Assembly (NCBI RefSeq): GCF_002277815.1
Contig: NZ_NKJI01000023.1
Span: 1 to 64,000, forward strand
Direction of reading: 5' to 3'
From: Pseudomonas sp. ERMR1:02
GTDB taxonomy: Bacteria; Pseudomonadota; Gammaproteobacteria; Pseudomonadales; Pseudomonadaceae
Length of the DNA: 64,000 nucleotides
The stretch's first letter is position 1; each line of letters opens with the position of its first letter. Both the position numbers and the translations under genes were made by a program. The notes below the pieces were generated by a model. It was not told the DNA's origin and searched no databases. It saw only the letters and a list, made by a program, of their open reading frames with translations. This document shows, in pieces, positions 1-7,385 of the stretch.

Positions 1-658
1 GAAGACGCTGCTGGCCAGTCGCATCGCTCAGCATGAACCGCACAAGAGTGGTGGCTCGTGCTCGCGGCGCTGAAGATTCCGGGTTTCCTGACCCTGGGCC
101 TGATCTACTTCCTGATTCAAGTGGCGTCCTACGGCTTGAATTTCTGGGCACCGCAACTGATCCGTAGCGCCGGTACCGAAAGCCCGGTGATGATCGGTCT
201 GTTGACGGCTATCCCGTACATTTGCGGCGCCATCAGCATGGTGGTGATCGGGCGCTTGTCCGATGCCTCTGGCGAGCGGCGCAAGTTTGTCGCAGGGCTA
301 GTCGCGGTCGGCGCGATCGGTTTCTTCTGCGCCGGGATCTTCGCCAACCATACGACCTTCCTGATTGTTGCGTTGGGCTTGCTTGGCGCCGGGATCATCG
401 CCTCGATCCCGAGCTTCTGGACCCTGCCACCCAAACTGTTGGCCGGTGCCGGCGCAGGCGCTGCGGGCGGCATCGCGGTGATCAACACCCTGGGCCAGTT
501 CGGGCGGCATCGTCAGCCCGGTCATGGTCGGACGGATCAAGGACCTGACCGGTAGCACCACACCGGCGCTATACGTGATAGGCGTCTGCGCGCTGATCGC
601 AGTGGCGCTGCTGATGTGGGGACTGCCGCAGAAGCTGCGCACACTGGACAAGTTCTAA
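1..658 (+). pseudogene. MFS transporter (anion:cation symporter type), C-terminal part, frameshifted
   Basis: The C-terminal half of a 12-TM major facilitator, entering from the left window edge. The reading starts in frame 2 (KTLLASRIAQ...) and shifts to frame 1 near base 55, where one G seems lost. It then runs through five hydrophobic segments with the loop motif GRLSDASGERRK, and shifts again near base 508, where one extra G precedes the GIVSPVMVG segment. The intended protein ends at 656-658 with ...RTLDKF. The sequence resembles the phthalate/tartrate/4-hydroxyphenylacetate type of organic-acid symporters; the substrate cannot be told. Both shifts lie in short G runs, so they may be sequencing errors. 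Confidence 0.75.
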
Positions 659-762
659 CGGTTCGCAGACTACGCCGGTTCCTGCACGGACCACGCATCC
701 GGGCAGGGGCTGGCGCAGACTGCGATTAAAGCACTGAAATCTGCAGTGCCAGATAAATCGCT

Positions 763-852
763 TTCGCGAGCAAGCCCGCTCCCACAGTGGGTCGGTGGCG
801 AACATAAAAATTGTGTTTCCGCAGTCCTGGTGGGAGCGGGCTTGCTCGCGAA
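763..852. repeat. REPIN (two inverted REP sequences)
   Basis: Left arm CGCGAGCAAGCCCGCTCCCAC and right arm GTGGGAGCGGGCTTGCTCGCG are inverted around a spacer of about 45 bases. This is a typical Pseudomonas REP doublet. It occupies the 418-base gene-free stretch between the MFS remnant and the LysE remnant; I see no gene or other signal in the rest of that gap. Confidence 0.9.
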
Positions 853-1076
853 GACGGACTGACAACCGCCATCGCACTGTCTGCTACTCACTCAACCCGC
901 CGTTAGTAAAGCGGGTGCCTTTCTCTCTCTGCCGCGCCTGCGGCAGTGCCTTTCCCTTGATCCTCGACTCTCGAAGCCCCTGTCGGTGATGAAGTTCTTC
1001 GACGATCAGTCAGTCAACGCCCAATAACCTGATATAGACTGGCCACCATTGACCAGATAGTTCAAAAGGCCTTCCC

Positions 1077-1421
1077 ATGACCCCATCGCTGCTAATGGCC
1101 GTGCTCGCCTCGGGTTTCATCTACGGCATCACCCCGGGCCGGGTGTGCTGGCGGGTTCGGGATTGGCGCGGCGCATGGGCGGCGGGCGGGGCGGGGTTTC
1201 TCTGCGGGCATTTGTTGGGGGATGTGATCTGGTGCAGCGCGGCGCTGGTGGCGATTGTCGGTGCGCGGGAAATCGGCAGCACCGCGTTTGATGTGCTGGG
1301 TGTGCTAAGCGGGCTCTATCTGTTCTGGCTCGGCTGGCGTGCGATGCGGGCGCGACGCAGTGGTGCGGAAGTGCCACAGGGGCCGGCGCGGCAGCCGTTC
1401 TGGCATGGCATCCTGTGGTAA
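1077..1421 (+). pseudogene. LysE/RhtB-type amino-acid exporter, truncated remnant
   Basis: The start (MTPSLLMAVLASGFIYGITPG) and the segment from AGFLCGHLLGDVIWCSAALV to the Arg-rich loop match LysE/RhtB exporters, which are about 200 residues with six TM helices. Only 114 residues remain, and reading stops at 1421 right after FWHGIL, where the family continues with a GLTNPKA-type helix. Between about 1142 and 1195 the translation is nonsense (RVCWRVRDWRGAWAAGG), because one base is lost (CCC to CC) and later compensated. The bases after 1421 do not encode the missing half in any frame. A decayed exporter, non-functional as read. Confidence 0.7.
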
Positions 1422-1615
1422 CGGTCAGGGATGGTTTCTTATTGCTGCATAGGTCGGAAACGTTTTTGGCGCGCGCGCATCACTTGCGTCTGGTCTGAAC
1501 GTCGGCTGCCGTTCGTCGCAGCATGAGCGCATTTTTCTAAACCTTTTGGCGTGCGCAAATTCAGAATCTATGCGGGCTACTGCTCGCCGCGATTATCACC
1601 AAGAGGTAGAGAATC

Positions 1616-1780
1616 ATGCCTAACTCAAGAAACTCGAACTCGGGCAACGCCAACGATCGAACCAAGGCGCCTGACGCTGGTCGCAAAGGTGGGAAAACCA
1701 CTACCACGACTGTCGATAAAGAGCCTGCGAAACCCGACATGGGCCGTAAAGGCGGACAAGGGGAACAGAAATCCCGCTAG
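1616..1780 (+). CDS. Small KGG-motif stress protein (54 aa)
   Basis: A 54-residue hydrophilic protein starting MPNSRNSNSGNAND. It has two copies of GRKGG (residues 22-26 and 43-47) separated by a TTTTTVDKEPAKPDM linker. This is the hallmark of the KGG/con-10-like stress-induced proteins, small disordered proteins linked in other bacteria to general or desiccation stress. The start is supported by an AAGAGGT ribosome site about 9 bases upstream. It lies 72 bases before the DUF4142 gene on the same strand, and both families are associated with stress. No Cys, TM or signal peptide is present. Confidence 0.8.
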   Translation: MPNSRNSNSGNANDRTKAPDAGRKGGKTTTTTVDKEPAKPDMGRKGGQGEQKSR

Positions 1781-1852
1781 TGGATGAAGGTGGTTTTGAT
1801 TGAGAAGCGGGGGCGAAAGCTCCCGTTTGAATTTTTAGAGGAGGGCGCGACC

Positions 1853-2356
1853 ATGAGCCGGATGGCCACCCAATTTCGCAACACCGTTTTTGCTACTTTA
1901 ATGGGGCTGAGTGCCAGCAGTGCGTTCGCCCAGACACCCACTGAATTCATCAACGATGCCTCGGCCAAAGAAGTGGCCGAAATCGAAGCCAGTCGCCTGG
2001 CGCACCAGAAATCCGAATCCAAAGAGGTCAAAGACTACACCATCGTCGTGATCAACGACCGCACTACCGCCAACCAGCGTCTGGCGAAAATCGCCAGGCA
2101 ACTGGATTTGCCGGTCGCCCCGCGCGAAGAAGTGGTCGATAAAGCCAAAGCCTTGATGCCCGAAGTCATGGAAGGCGCGAGCTTCGATGAGGCCTATGCG
2201 GCCAGTCAGGTGAAAACCACCGAAGAAGCCATCGAGCAGCTCGAGCAAACGGCGCAGACCACCGACGTGCCGCAGATCAAGGCGTTCGCTGAAGAAACCC
2301 TGCCTAAGCTGCAGAATCACCTGCAGATGGCCAAAGCCTTGCAGGCCAGCCGCTAA
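1853..2356 (+). CDS. DUF4142 family periplasmic protein
   Basis: A 167-residue protein with a Sec signal peptide (MSRMATQFRNTVFATLMGLS, cleavage expected after AFA). A wholly helical DUF4142 domain follows, rich in Glu, Lys and Ala, with a ferritin-like heptad pattern (EVAEIEASRLAHQKSES, later QVKTTEEAIEQLEQTAQ). The start at 1853 is chosen because AGAGGAGGG lies 8-16 bases upstream and the signal peptide begins there; the longer in-frame start at 1784 gives no export signal. DUF4142 proteins are periplasmic and of unknown biochemical role, often found among stress genes. It is preceded by the KGG protein and may share its regulation. Confidence 0.85.
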   Translation: MSRMATQFRNTVFATLMGLSASSAFAQTPTEFINDASAKEVAEIEASRLAHQKSESKEVKDYTIVVINDRTTANQRLAKIARQLDLPVAPREEVVDKAKALMPEVMEGASFDEAYAASQVKTTEEAIEQLEQTAQTTDVPQIKAFAEETLPKLQNHLQMAKALQASR

Positions 2357-2393
2357 CCATTGGCGTGCGCGGGTGCCTCCCGCGCATTGCCGA

Positions 2394-2804
2394 TCAGCAT
2401 TCATTGAGATCCTGCTTGCCTTTTTCCTCGACGGCGTTGCCCTCAAGGGAAACCGTTTCGCCCTCGCCCAGTTTTCGGTATTGCTTTCTCAACGCTTCCA
2501 GCTGCTGCAGGTCCAGCGCCTCGAGCCCCAACATCGCGTTCTGAGCTTCTGTCGTCACCCGCAGCAACTCATCGATCTTCAGGTGCAAGATGTCTGTGTC
2601 GCGGTTTTGCGTGTTCTGGATCAGGAACACCATCAGGAAGGTGATGATGGTGGTCGAGGTATTGATGATCAGCTGCCAGGTATCGTCAAAATGAAAATAC
2701 GGCCCACTCAAACCCCACAAGAAAATCAGGATGATCGCCCCCAGGAACGTCCTGGGATTACCTGCCCAGAGGGCGAGTTTCTGCGCAACTTTTGCGAATT
2801 TCAT
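2394..2804 (-). CDS. Low-affinity iron permease-family small membrane protein
   Basis: 136 residues with two TM helices, about residues 17-37 (NPRTFLGAIILIFLWGLSGP) and 45-65 (WQLIINTSTTIITFLMVFLI). The QNTQNRDTDILHLKIDELLR signature of the low-affinity iron permease/DUF-type family follows, and then a Glu/Lys-rich tail. The family is named after yeast Fet4, but bacterial members are far shorter, so iron transport is not established. The start at 2804 (MKFAKVAQ) is preferred over the upstream start at 2885, which would add an unrelated basic segment. It converges with the DUF4142 gene. Confidence 0.8.
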   Translation of the reverse strand: MKFAKVAQKLALWAGNPRTFLGAIILIFLWGLSGPYFHFDDTWQLIINTSTTIITFLMVFLIQNTQNRDTDILHLKIDELLRVTTEAQNAMLGLEALDLQQLEALRKQYRKLGEGETVSLEGNAVEEKGKQDLNEC

Positions 2805-2989
2805 GGCCGTGTTCCTTATAAGAGGGCGCCTGAATTTCAGACAGTGACGGCGGGATGAAAATTCGACTGGTGTTGGGGGCTGCATTTCCTGATCGGTATC
2901 TTTCTTTGTGCCGGTTTGTGGCTAGTATCAATGGCAGTCAGTTTGCCAGCATGCAAAGACACGGATCGAAACCAGATAAGAGGCCACTC

Positions 2990-4075
2990 ATGGAATTTTT
3001 CGAAAAGCTCGCAAGTCTCTCTGCCAAAGTTCGTCTACAGGGCGCTGCCATTCAGACTGAGGAGGCGACCAAGAATGCTTTCGTCATGCCCTTCATTAGC
3101 ACGGTACTGGGCTACGATGTCTTCGATCCTACAGAGGTGACGCCTGAATTCGTTTGCGATATCGGAACGAAGAAGGGGGAGAAGATCGACTATGCAATCA
3201 TGAAGGGAGGGGAGGTCCAGATCCTCATCGAGTGCAAAAAAATTGGTGAGTCGCTGCACATCAATCATGCCTCACAGCTGTTTCGCTATTTCCATGTCAC
3301 CAGCGCTCGAATCTCCATTCTCACCAACGGTCAGGTCTACAAGTTTTTCACTGATCTGGATGCGCCCAATAAAATGGATGAGAAGCCCTTCCTTGAACTC
3401 GATCTGCTGGATATCGACGAGTACTCCGTCCCCGAATTGATCAAGCTCACCAAGTCAGCGTTTGATGTGGAGTCGATCATTAGCGCTGCAGGTGAGTTGA
3501 AATACGTCAGCCAAATCAAAAAGGTCATTGCTTCTCAGGTCAGTAAGCCAGACGACGATTTTGTAAAAGTGTTCGCTTCGCGCGTATACGATGGGGTGAT
3601 TACTCAGAAGGTGCGCGAGCAATTTCATGAGCTAACGAGAAAGGCCGTAGTGCAGTTTCTCAACGACCAAATCAATGAAAGGCTCAAGTCGGCCATGAGT
3701 GGCGCTATCCAACCAGCGTTGGCCTCTTTGCCGGTTTCTTCCAGCGGTGCCGAGCAAACGGATGCAAGGGATGAGTCAGAGGACAAAGTTCTGACGACCT
3801 TGGAGGAATTGGAGGGCTATCACATCGTCCGGGCTGTGGTTCGATCTGTCGTAGATGCCAAGCGAATTGTTCAGCGCGATACCCAGAGTTACTTCGGCAT
3901 TCTGCTCGACGACAACAACCGCAAACCGATCTGTCGTCTGCACTTCAACCGCTCGCAGAAGTACATCGGTATATTTGATGAAGAGAAAAACGAAACCCGG
4001 CATGCGATCAATTCAGTCGATGATATTTACGAGTATTCGGATCATTTGAAGAAAACCGTCGGGTATTACAATTAA
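2990..4075 (+). CDS. Orphan HsdR-N-type (type I restriction-like) nuclease protein
   Basis: 361 residues. The N-terminal ~170 residues look like the PD-(D/E)XK nuclease domain found at the start of type I HsdR subunits: a helical lead (ATKNAFVMPFISTVLGYDVF), then KIDYAI with the Asp, then LIECKK supplying the E-x-K. A Lys/Asp-rich helical middle and a C-terminal beta-rich region (about 285-355) with paired RLHFNRSQKYIGIF-like strands follow. There is no helicase motif, and no hsdM or hsdS nearby, so it is not a complete restriction system. Start chosen by AAGAGG upstream of 2990. Such solitary proteins are common and uncharacterised; defence, repair or another role are all possible. Confidence 0.75.
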   Translation: MEFFEKLASLSAKVRLQGAAIQTEEATKNAFVMPFISTVLGYDVFDPTEVTPEFVCDIGTKKGEKIDYAIMKGGEVQILIECKKIGESLHINHASQLFRYFHVTSARISILTNGQVYKFFTDLDAPNKMDEKPFLELDLLDIDEYSVPELIKLTKSAFDVESIISAAGELKYVSQIKKVIASQVSKPDDDFVKVFASRVYDGVITQKVREQFHELTRKAVVQFLNDQINERLKSAMSGAIQPALASLPVSSSGAEQTDARDESEDKVLTTLEELEGYHIVRAVVRSVVDAKRIVQRDTQSYFGILLDDNNRKPICRLHFNRSQKYIGIFDEEKNETRHAINSVDDIYEYSDHLKKTVGYYN

Positions 4076-4093
4076 GACCATTTTCCAGCGATG

Positions 4094-4125
4094 AAAAAAA
4101 ACCGGCCAGTAACGCCGGTTTTTTG
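4094..4125. terminator. Rho-independent terminator after the nuclease-like gene
   Basis: The stem ACCGGC/GCCGGT (4101-4106 and 4114-4119) is flanked by a run of A and followed by TTTTTT. It starts 18 bases after the stop codon at 4075. Confidence 0.85.
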
Positions 4126-4244
4126 CTAAAGAGTTCACAGGCATATCCCGCCAAAGGTGGAATGGAGCTAAACCTGCGAGTGGCTGTATCGTAGCGAACC
4201 GGTTGTCTGTTCCGATTACGACAACGCACCGACAGGAGAACGCA

Positions 4245-5015
4245 ATGAGTTGGTCCGCCAAACAATACGTCGCTTTTGAAGATGAACGCACCCGCCCCGC
4301 CCGTGACTTGCTGGCGGCGATCCCCGCCGGGGACGTGCGCTTGGTCATCGACATCGGTTGCGGCCCCGGGAATTCCACCGAGTTGCTGGTGGAGCGTTTT
4401 GCCGATGCCACGGTGCGCGGGCTGGACAGTTCGGCCGACATGATCGAAGCCGCCCGCAAGCGCTTGCCGCAGGTGCGTTTCGATATTGCTGATATTGATA
4501 CCTGGAACGACAGTGGCCCCTTCGATGTGATTTTCGCCAATGCGGTGTTGCAGTGGGTACCGGATCACGCTGTGTTGCTGCCTTCGCTGGTGAACAAGCT
4601 TGCACCCGGTGGCAGTCTGGCGATTCAGATGCCGGACAATCTCAATGAGCCTTCACACCGCTTGATGCGCGAAGTCGCGGCTGATGGTCCCTGGGCGGGC
4701 AAGCTTGCCGGAGCCGCTGGGCAACGTACGGAAATGGCCGATGCCAGTGGCTATTACTCAATCCTGAAAGCCTGCTGCACCCGCGTCGATGTGTGGCGCA
4801 CCACCTACCATCATCCGCTGGCGGGCGGTGCGTCGGGTGTGGTCGAGTGGTTCAAGGGCAGCGGTCTGCGGCCGTTTCTCGATCCGCTGGATGAGGCCGA
4901 ACGCACGCACTATCTGAAGCAGTACCTGACGGCCATCGGGCAGTCCTATCCGGCGCTGCCTGATGGCTCGGTGCTGCTGCCGTTCCCGCGGTTGTTTCTG
5001 GTCGCGACCCGCTGA
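4245..5015 (+). CDS. tam: Trans-aconitate 2-methyltransferase
   Basis: 256 residues starting MSWSAKQYVAFEDERTRPARDLL, the conserved Tam N-terminus. A class I SAM-binding motif (VIDIGCGPGNSTELL, about residues 30-44) follows, then LDSSADMIEAARKRLP and FANAVLQWVPDH. The enzyme methylates trans-aconitate, a toxic by-product of the TCA cycle, in the cytosol. The start is fixed by CAGGAGA six bases upstream; an upstream ATG-like start in the same frame lacks a ribosome site. It ends in a bidirectional terminator shared with the small gene on the other strand. Confidence 0.92.
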   Translation: MSWSAKQYVAFEDERTRPARDLLAAIPAGDVRLVIDIGCGPGNSTELLVERFADATVRGLDSSADMIEAARKRLPQVRFDIADIDTWNDSGPFDVIFANAVLQWVPDHAVLLPSLVNKLAPGGSLAIQMPDNLNEPSHRLMREVAADGPWAGKLAGAAGQRTEMADASGYYSILKACCTRVDVWRTTYHHPLAGGASGVVEWFKGSGLRPFLDPLDEAERTHYLKQYLTAIGQSYPALPDGSVLLPFPRLFLVATR

Positions 5016-5020
5016 TGTGA

Positions 5021-5059
5021 AAAAGGGACGGATGACGATAAGTGTCATCCGCCCCTTTT
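5021..5059. terminator. Bidirectional terminator between tam and the 37-aa gene
   Basis: The stem GGACGGATGAC / GTCATCCGCCC has one mismatch and is flanked by AAAA on the left and TTTT on the right. It starts just after the tam stop and contains the stop codon of the converging small gene. Confidence 0.75.
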
Positions 5060-5158
5060 CTTTGTGCGCCTGGCGCTCAAGTATTCAAAAACAAACGAAG
5101 CAAAGCCGAACAACCCGATCATTGAAATGATCATGATCCCCAACTCTGAACTGTCCAT
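5045..5158 (-). CDS. 37-residue single-TM membrane protein
   Basis: An uninterrupted 37-codon gene on the minus strand, starting MDSSELGIMIISMIGLFGFA and ending in a basic tail (ARRTKKRGG). Residues 6-26 form one hydrophobic helix; the charged C-terminus predicts a cytoplasmic tail. A good ribosome site (TTAGAGGTCAGC before ATG) lies seven bases upstream, and the stop lies inside the shared terminator hairpin, as expected of a real short gene. No function is known to me; it could be a regulator of a membrane complex. Confidence 0.6.
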   Translation of the reverse strand: MDSSELGIMIISMIGLFGFASFVFEYLSARRTKKRGG

Positions 5159-5310
5159 GCTGACCTCTAAGCGAACGGTGAGTCGGCAGAATAGGGCATC
5201 TGCCGTCAGGCACAACACAGCGCTACGGCATCTTTACGTGTGTGCGGGGATCTATACGCAAACGATACCAATGCCTGCAAGAAACACTTGGCGCTGAGCG
5301 CCGCAAACCT

Positions 5311-5400
5311 TGTGGGAGCGAGCCTGCTCGCGATAGCGGTCGCACATTCGCATCTGAGTTGCCTGCCAGGCCGCCATCGTGAGCAAGCTCACTCCCACAG
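5311..5400. repeat. REPIN
   Basis: Left arm TGTGGGAGCGAGCCTGCTCGCGA and right arm TCGTGAGCAAGCTCACTCCCACA are inverted, with a spacer of about 45 bases. It fills most of the gap between the 37-residue gene and the next small gene. Confidence 0.85.
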
Positions 5401-5409
5401 GGTGTTACG

Positions 5410-5679
5410 TCAGGACGGTTCTGCATCCATGCGTCGAGCGATAACGTCCAGCACATCGCAACCGTCACGCAAAGGCACGCAGCAGAGCAATGCAAAGTCG
5501 CTGAGGATTACCGAGTCAGTGGTGATGTCACCTCGCATTGCGAGGTTTTCAAGGATCTGCGTCACGGCTCGAATTCTGTAACTGGCCGTGCTGAGCAGGG
5601 AGTGCAGGGGTTGTGTGGTGTTGACGAACAGCGAGGGTAGATCGTCGGCGTTGCTGGTTAAAGCCATGAACTCTTGCAT
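5410..5679 (-). CDS. Small Pseudomonas protein of unknown function (DUF3077-like)
   Basis: 89 residues, acidic, mostly helical, without TM or signal peptide: MQEFMALTSNADDLPSLFVN, then a helical pair (SLLSTASYRIRAVTQILENL and the stretch after DSVILSDFALLCC). The length and layout recall the small DUF3077/DUF6124-type proteins that pseudomonads carry in many copies, but I am not certain of membership. The start at 5679 is preferred because GTGGAG lies about 10 bases upstream. The frame stays open for another 62 codons, but that part lies over the structured leader described separately and is probably not translated. Function unknown. Confidence 0.6.
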   Translation of the reverse strand: MQEFMALTSNADDLPSLFVNTTQPLHSLLSTASYRIRAVTQILENLAMRGDITTDSVILSDFALLCCVPLRDGCDVLDVIARRMDAEPS

Positions 5680-5699
5680 GAGTAAAGCTCCACTTAGTT

Positions 5700-5918
5700 G
5701 AGGTTTCCAGCCGATCGTCGCCAAACGAAAGGGTGGCAACTGTACGCAGGTTGGCGAACCGGAGTGGAAGCCGGCAGATCCGAAGATCTCCCGCATACAG
5801 TTGCCATAAAACGACAACTCTACAAATGCAAAAACGCCTGCAAGCAAGCCAGTGCGCTCTTGCATTCCACTTCAGGTCGCCAAACCCGACACGCCATTTT
5901 GGGCGCGCTCGGACTATA
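5700..5918 (-). promoter_or_regulatory. Structured 5' leader and promoter of the small gene at 5410-5679
   Basis: This is the gap upstream of the small gene. GGCAACTGTA (5735-5744) and TACAGTTGCC (5796-5805) are perfect 10-base inverted repeats. They enclose a hairpin AGATC-CGAA-GATCT (5776-5789) and a CCGG...CCGG pair. The decamer GTCGCCAAAC occurs twice, at 5718 and 5876. A TATAGT-like -10 (complement of 5913-5918) with TTGCTG 18 bases upstream of it could start a transcript carrying all of this as a leader. I recall similar sequences before other small Pseudomonas genes, but cannot verify it here. Confidence 0.5.
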
Positions 5919-6040
5919 GACCTCGTGGCAAAAGCACAGCAATGCGCAAGTGTACGGACAATTCCCAGACGGTTGTAGGACGTTGCTTTATTTAAAAATG
6001 GCGTCGCCTGAGATCCAGCGCATCACTAAATGCCGTCCAC

Positions 6041-6070
6041 AAAAAACCGGCCACAACGGGCCGGTTTTTT
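6041..6070. terminator. Terminator downstream of higBA
   Basis: AAAAAACCGGCC-ACAACG-GGCCGGTTTTTT is a perfect stem with A and U tracts on either side, so it works in both directions. It lies 37 bases after the higA stop. Confidence 0.85.
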
Positions 6071-6106
6071 CGCAGCAACTCCTAAAACTGAAGTATGCCT
6101 GAAGCC

Positions 6107-6466
6107 TCAGGCCACGCCTGCAAGCAAGCTCTCGTAAGGAATTCGCAACCCATCGTGTAGGCGCTTGATCATCGACAGGCTCAATTTGCGCTTACGGTTC
6201 AGTACTTCGGATACGCGTCCGCTTGTACCAATAAAGGGTTCCAGGTCGCGAGGGGTCAAGCCCTGCTGATCCATGCGAAATTTAATGGCCTCAATCGGGT
6301 CGGAGGGTGGCATTGGATAATGCTCGTCTTCGTATTTCTCGATGAGCAGCGCCAAAATCTCCAATTCATCACCTTCAGGCGAACCAATCTCTGCCCCCCA
6401 CAACTGCTCCACACGAGCAAATGCAGCCGTCAGATCTTCTTGGCTACGAATAGGTTTAATGTTCAT
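6107..6466 (-). CDS. higA: HigA-family antitoxin
   Basis: 119 residues. The N-terminal half (MNIKPIRSQEDLTAAFARVEQLW...) is helical and acidic. The C-terminal half is a helix-turn-helix of the HigA/COG5499 type (FRMDQQGLTPRDLEPFIGTS, then RVSEVLNRKRKLSLSMIKRL). HigA neutralises HigB and represses the operon. It is the second gene of the pair: its ATG overlaps the toxin stop (TAATG). Toxin-first order is the classic hig arrangement. Confidence 0.85.
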   Translation of the reverse strand: MNIKPIRSQEDLTAAFARVEQLWGAEIGSPEGDELEILALLIEKYEDEHYPMPPSDPIEAIKFRMDQQGLTPRDLEPFIGTSGRVSEVLNRKRKLSLSMIKRLHDGLRIPYESLLAGVA

Positions 6467-6768
6467 TACACGGTCTCCGCGTTGATCTGATCATACTGGG
6501 CGTGGGTGCCAACAAACCGTATGAAGCCAAGCTGTCGCTGATAATCAATTGCCAGGATCACTCGGTACTTGTTGCCGCCGATGTTGAAGACAACCCTGCC
6601 GCCCTTAAGGATGCTTGCCGTTCTCAGCTCCGCCTTGACCTCTTGTGGTGTGCGATAGATGGCTTTTTCCATGTGTCGATACCATTCAGCAAGCGGTGTT
6701 TCGGCGTCAGCATGAGCTGGGCTGCTTTCCCAGAATTCCCGCAAGGTCCCTTTTGCAATCACTCGCAC
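6466..6768 (-). CDS. higB: HigB-family mRNA interferase toxin
   Basis: 100 residues, RelE/HigB fold: VIAKGTLREFWE, AETPLAEWYRHMEKA, then GGRVVFNIGGNKYRVILAID and IRFVGTHAQYDQI, as in HigB of the COG4680 type. These toxins cleave mRNA at the ribosome. The start is the GTG at 6768, because GGAGGA lies exactly six bases upstream. A longer frame from 6891 would add residues unlike the family. It is followed by higA with a one-base overlap. Confidence 0.82.
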   Translation of the reverse strand: MRVIAKGTLREFWESSPAHADAETPLAEWYRHMEKAIYRTPQEVKAELRTASILKGGRVVFNIGGNKYRVILAIDYQRQLGFIRFVGTHAQYDQINAETV

Positions 6769-6771
6769 CGC

Positions 6772-6826
6772 ACATCCTCCCGTTTTGGGAGATGTTAGTC
6801 TTCGCTTTGCAGAGATGCAATCTCTG
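6772..6826 (-). promoter_or_regulatory. Probable HigA operator region
   Basis: Two inverted repeats lie just upstream of higB. CAGAGAT-GCA-ATCTCTG (6810-6826) is a perfect 17-base palindrome. CATCCTCCC-GTTTT-GGGAGATG (6772-6793, one bulge) overlaps the ribosome site. This is the position expected for antitoxin autoregulation. The remaining gap up to the tRNA gene (about 6827-7075) shows nothing else I can name. Confidence 0.5.
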
Positions 6827-7075
6827 ATATGCAGCCAATTTGGACCACTCAAATTTAGGCCACAAAAAGCCAGCCACTTGGACCGGTTCACTGCTACCTC
6901 TACCGGTACGAAAAGACTATCGCTTGATGAAATTTGATAATAAATCGGTATTTTTCGAGAAAAACGTTAACGGATTCAGGTTGCTACCATTCCGGAAGCA
7001 CTTGCAGAACAGTAGGGTGAGTTGGACCAAAATGGCGAATGACTCACTAACCCAATCCCACCAAACCCCAGATAC

Positions 7076-7106
7076 AAAAAAACCGGCCATCAAGGCCGGT
7101 TTTTTC
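7076..7106. terminator. Terminator downstream of tRNA-Gly
   Basis: AAAAAAACCGGCC-ATCAA-GGCCGGTTTTTT is a perfect stem with A and T tracts, about 50 bases beyond the 3' end of the minus-strand tRNA gene. Confidence 0.8.
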
Positions 7107-7153
7107 TTTACCTGCATCCCCCGTCAAAGAACGACGTGAGACAAAAATTCGAT

Positions 7154-7227
7154 TGGAGCGGGTGAAGGGAATCGAACCCTCGTTATCAGCTTGGGAAGCT
7201 GGAGTAATGCCATTATACGACACCCGC
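7154..7227 (-). tRNA. tRNA-Gly (anticodon CCC)
   Basis: Reading the minus strand gives acceptor GCGGGTG paired with CACCCGC, a D-arm, an anticodon loop TTCCCAA (anticodon CCC), a T-arm GAGGG-TTCGATT-CCCTT and an encoded CCA end. It closely follows the E. coli glyU layout. Confidence 0.93.
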
Positions 7228-7331
7228 TCAGAGCGGCTGACTTTGTACCAGATGTGCGCGTGGAAATGAAGTTTTTCTTTACGCCAGATGGCTTTAGCGC
7301 AGGTGAAACAAAGCGGACCGCGTTGCGGTCG

Positions 7332-7378
7332 TTCGCGGGCAAGCCTTGCTCCTACAGAGCGGGGCTTGCTCGCGATGA
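7332..7378. repeat. REP pair, close-set
   Basis: TTCGCGGGCAAGCCTTGCTCCTACA is followed almost directly by GCGGGGCTTGCTCGCGATGA, an inverted pair with a very short spacer at the 3' end of phaG. Confidence 0.75.
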
Positions 7379-7385
7379 CGCTGTT

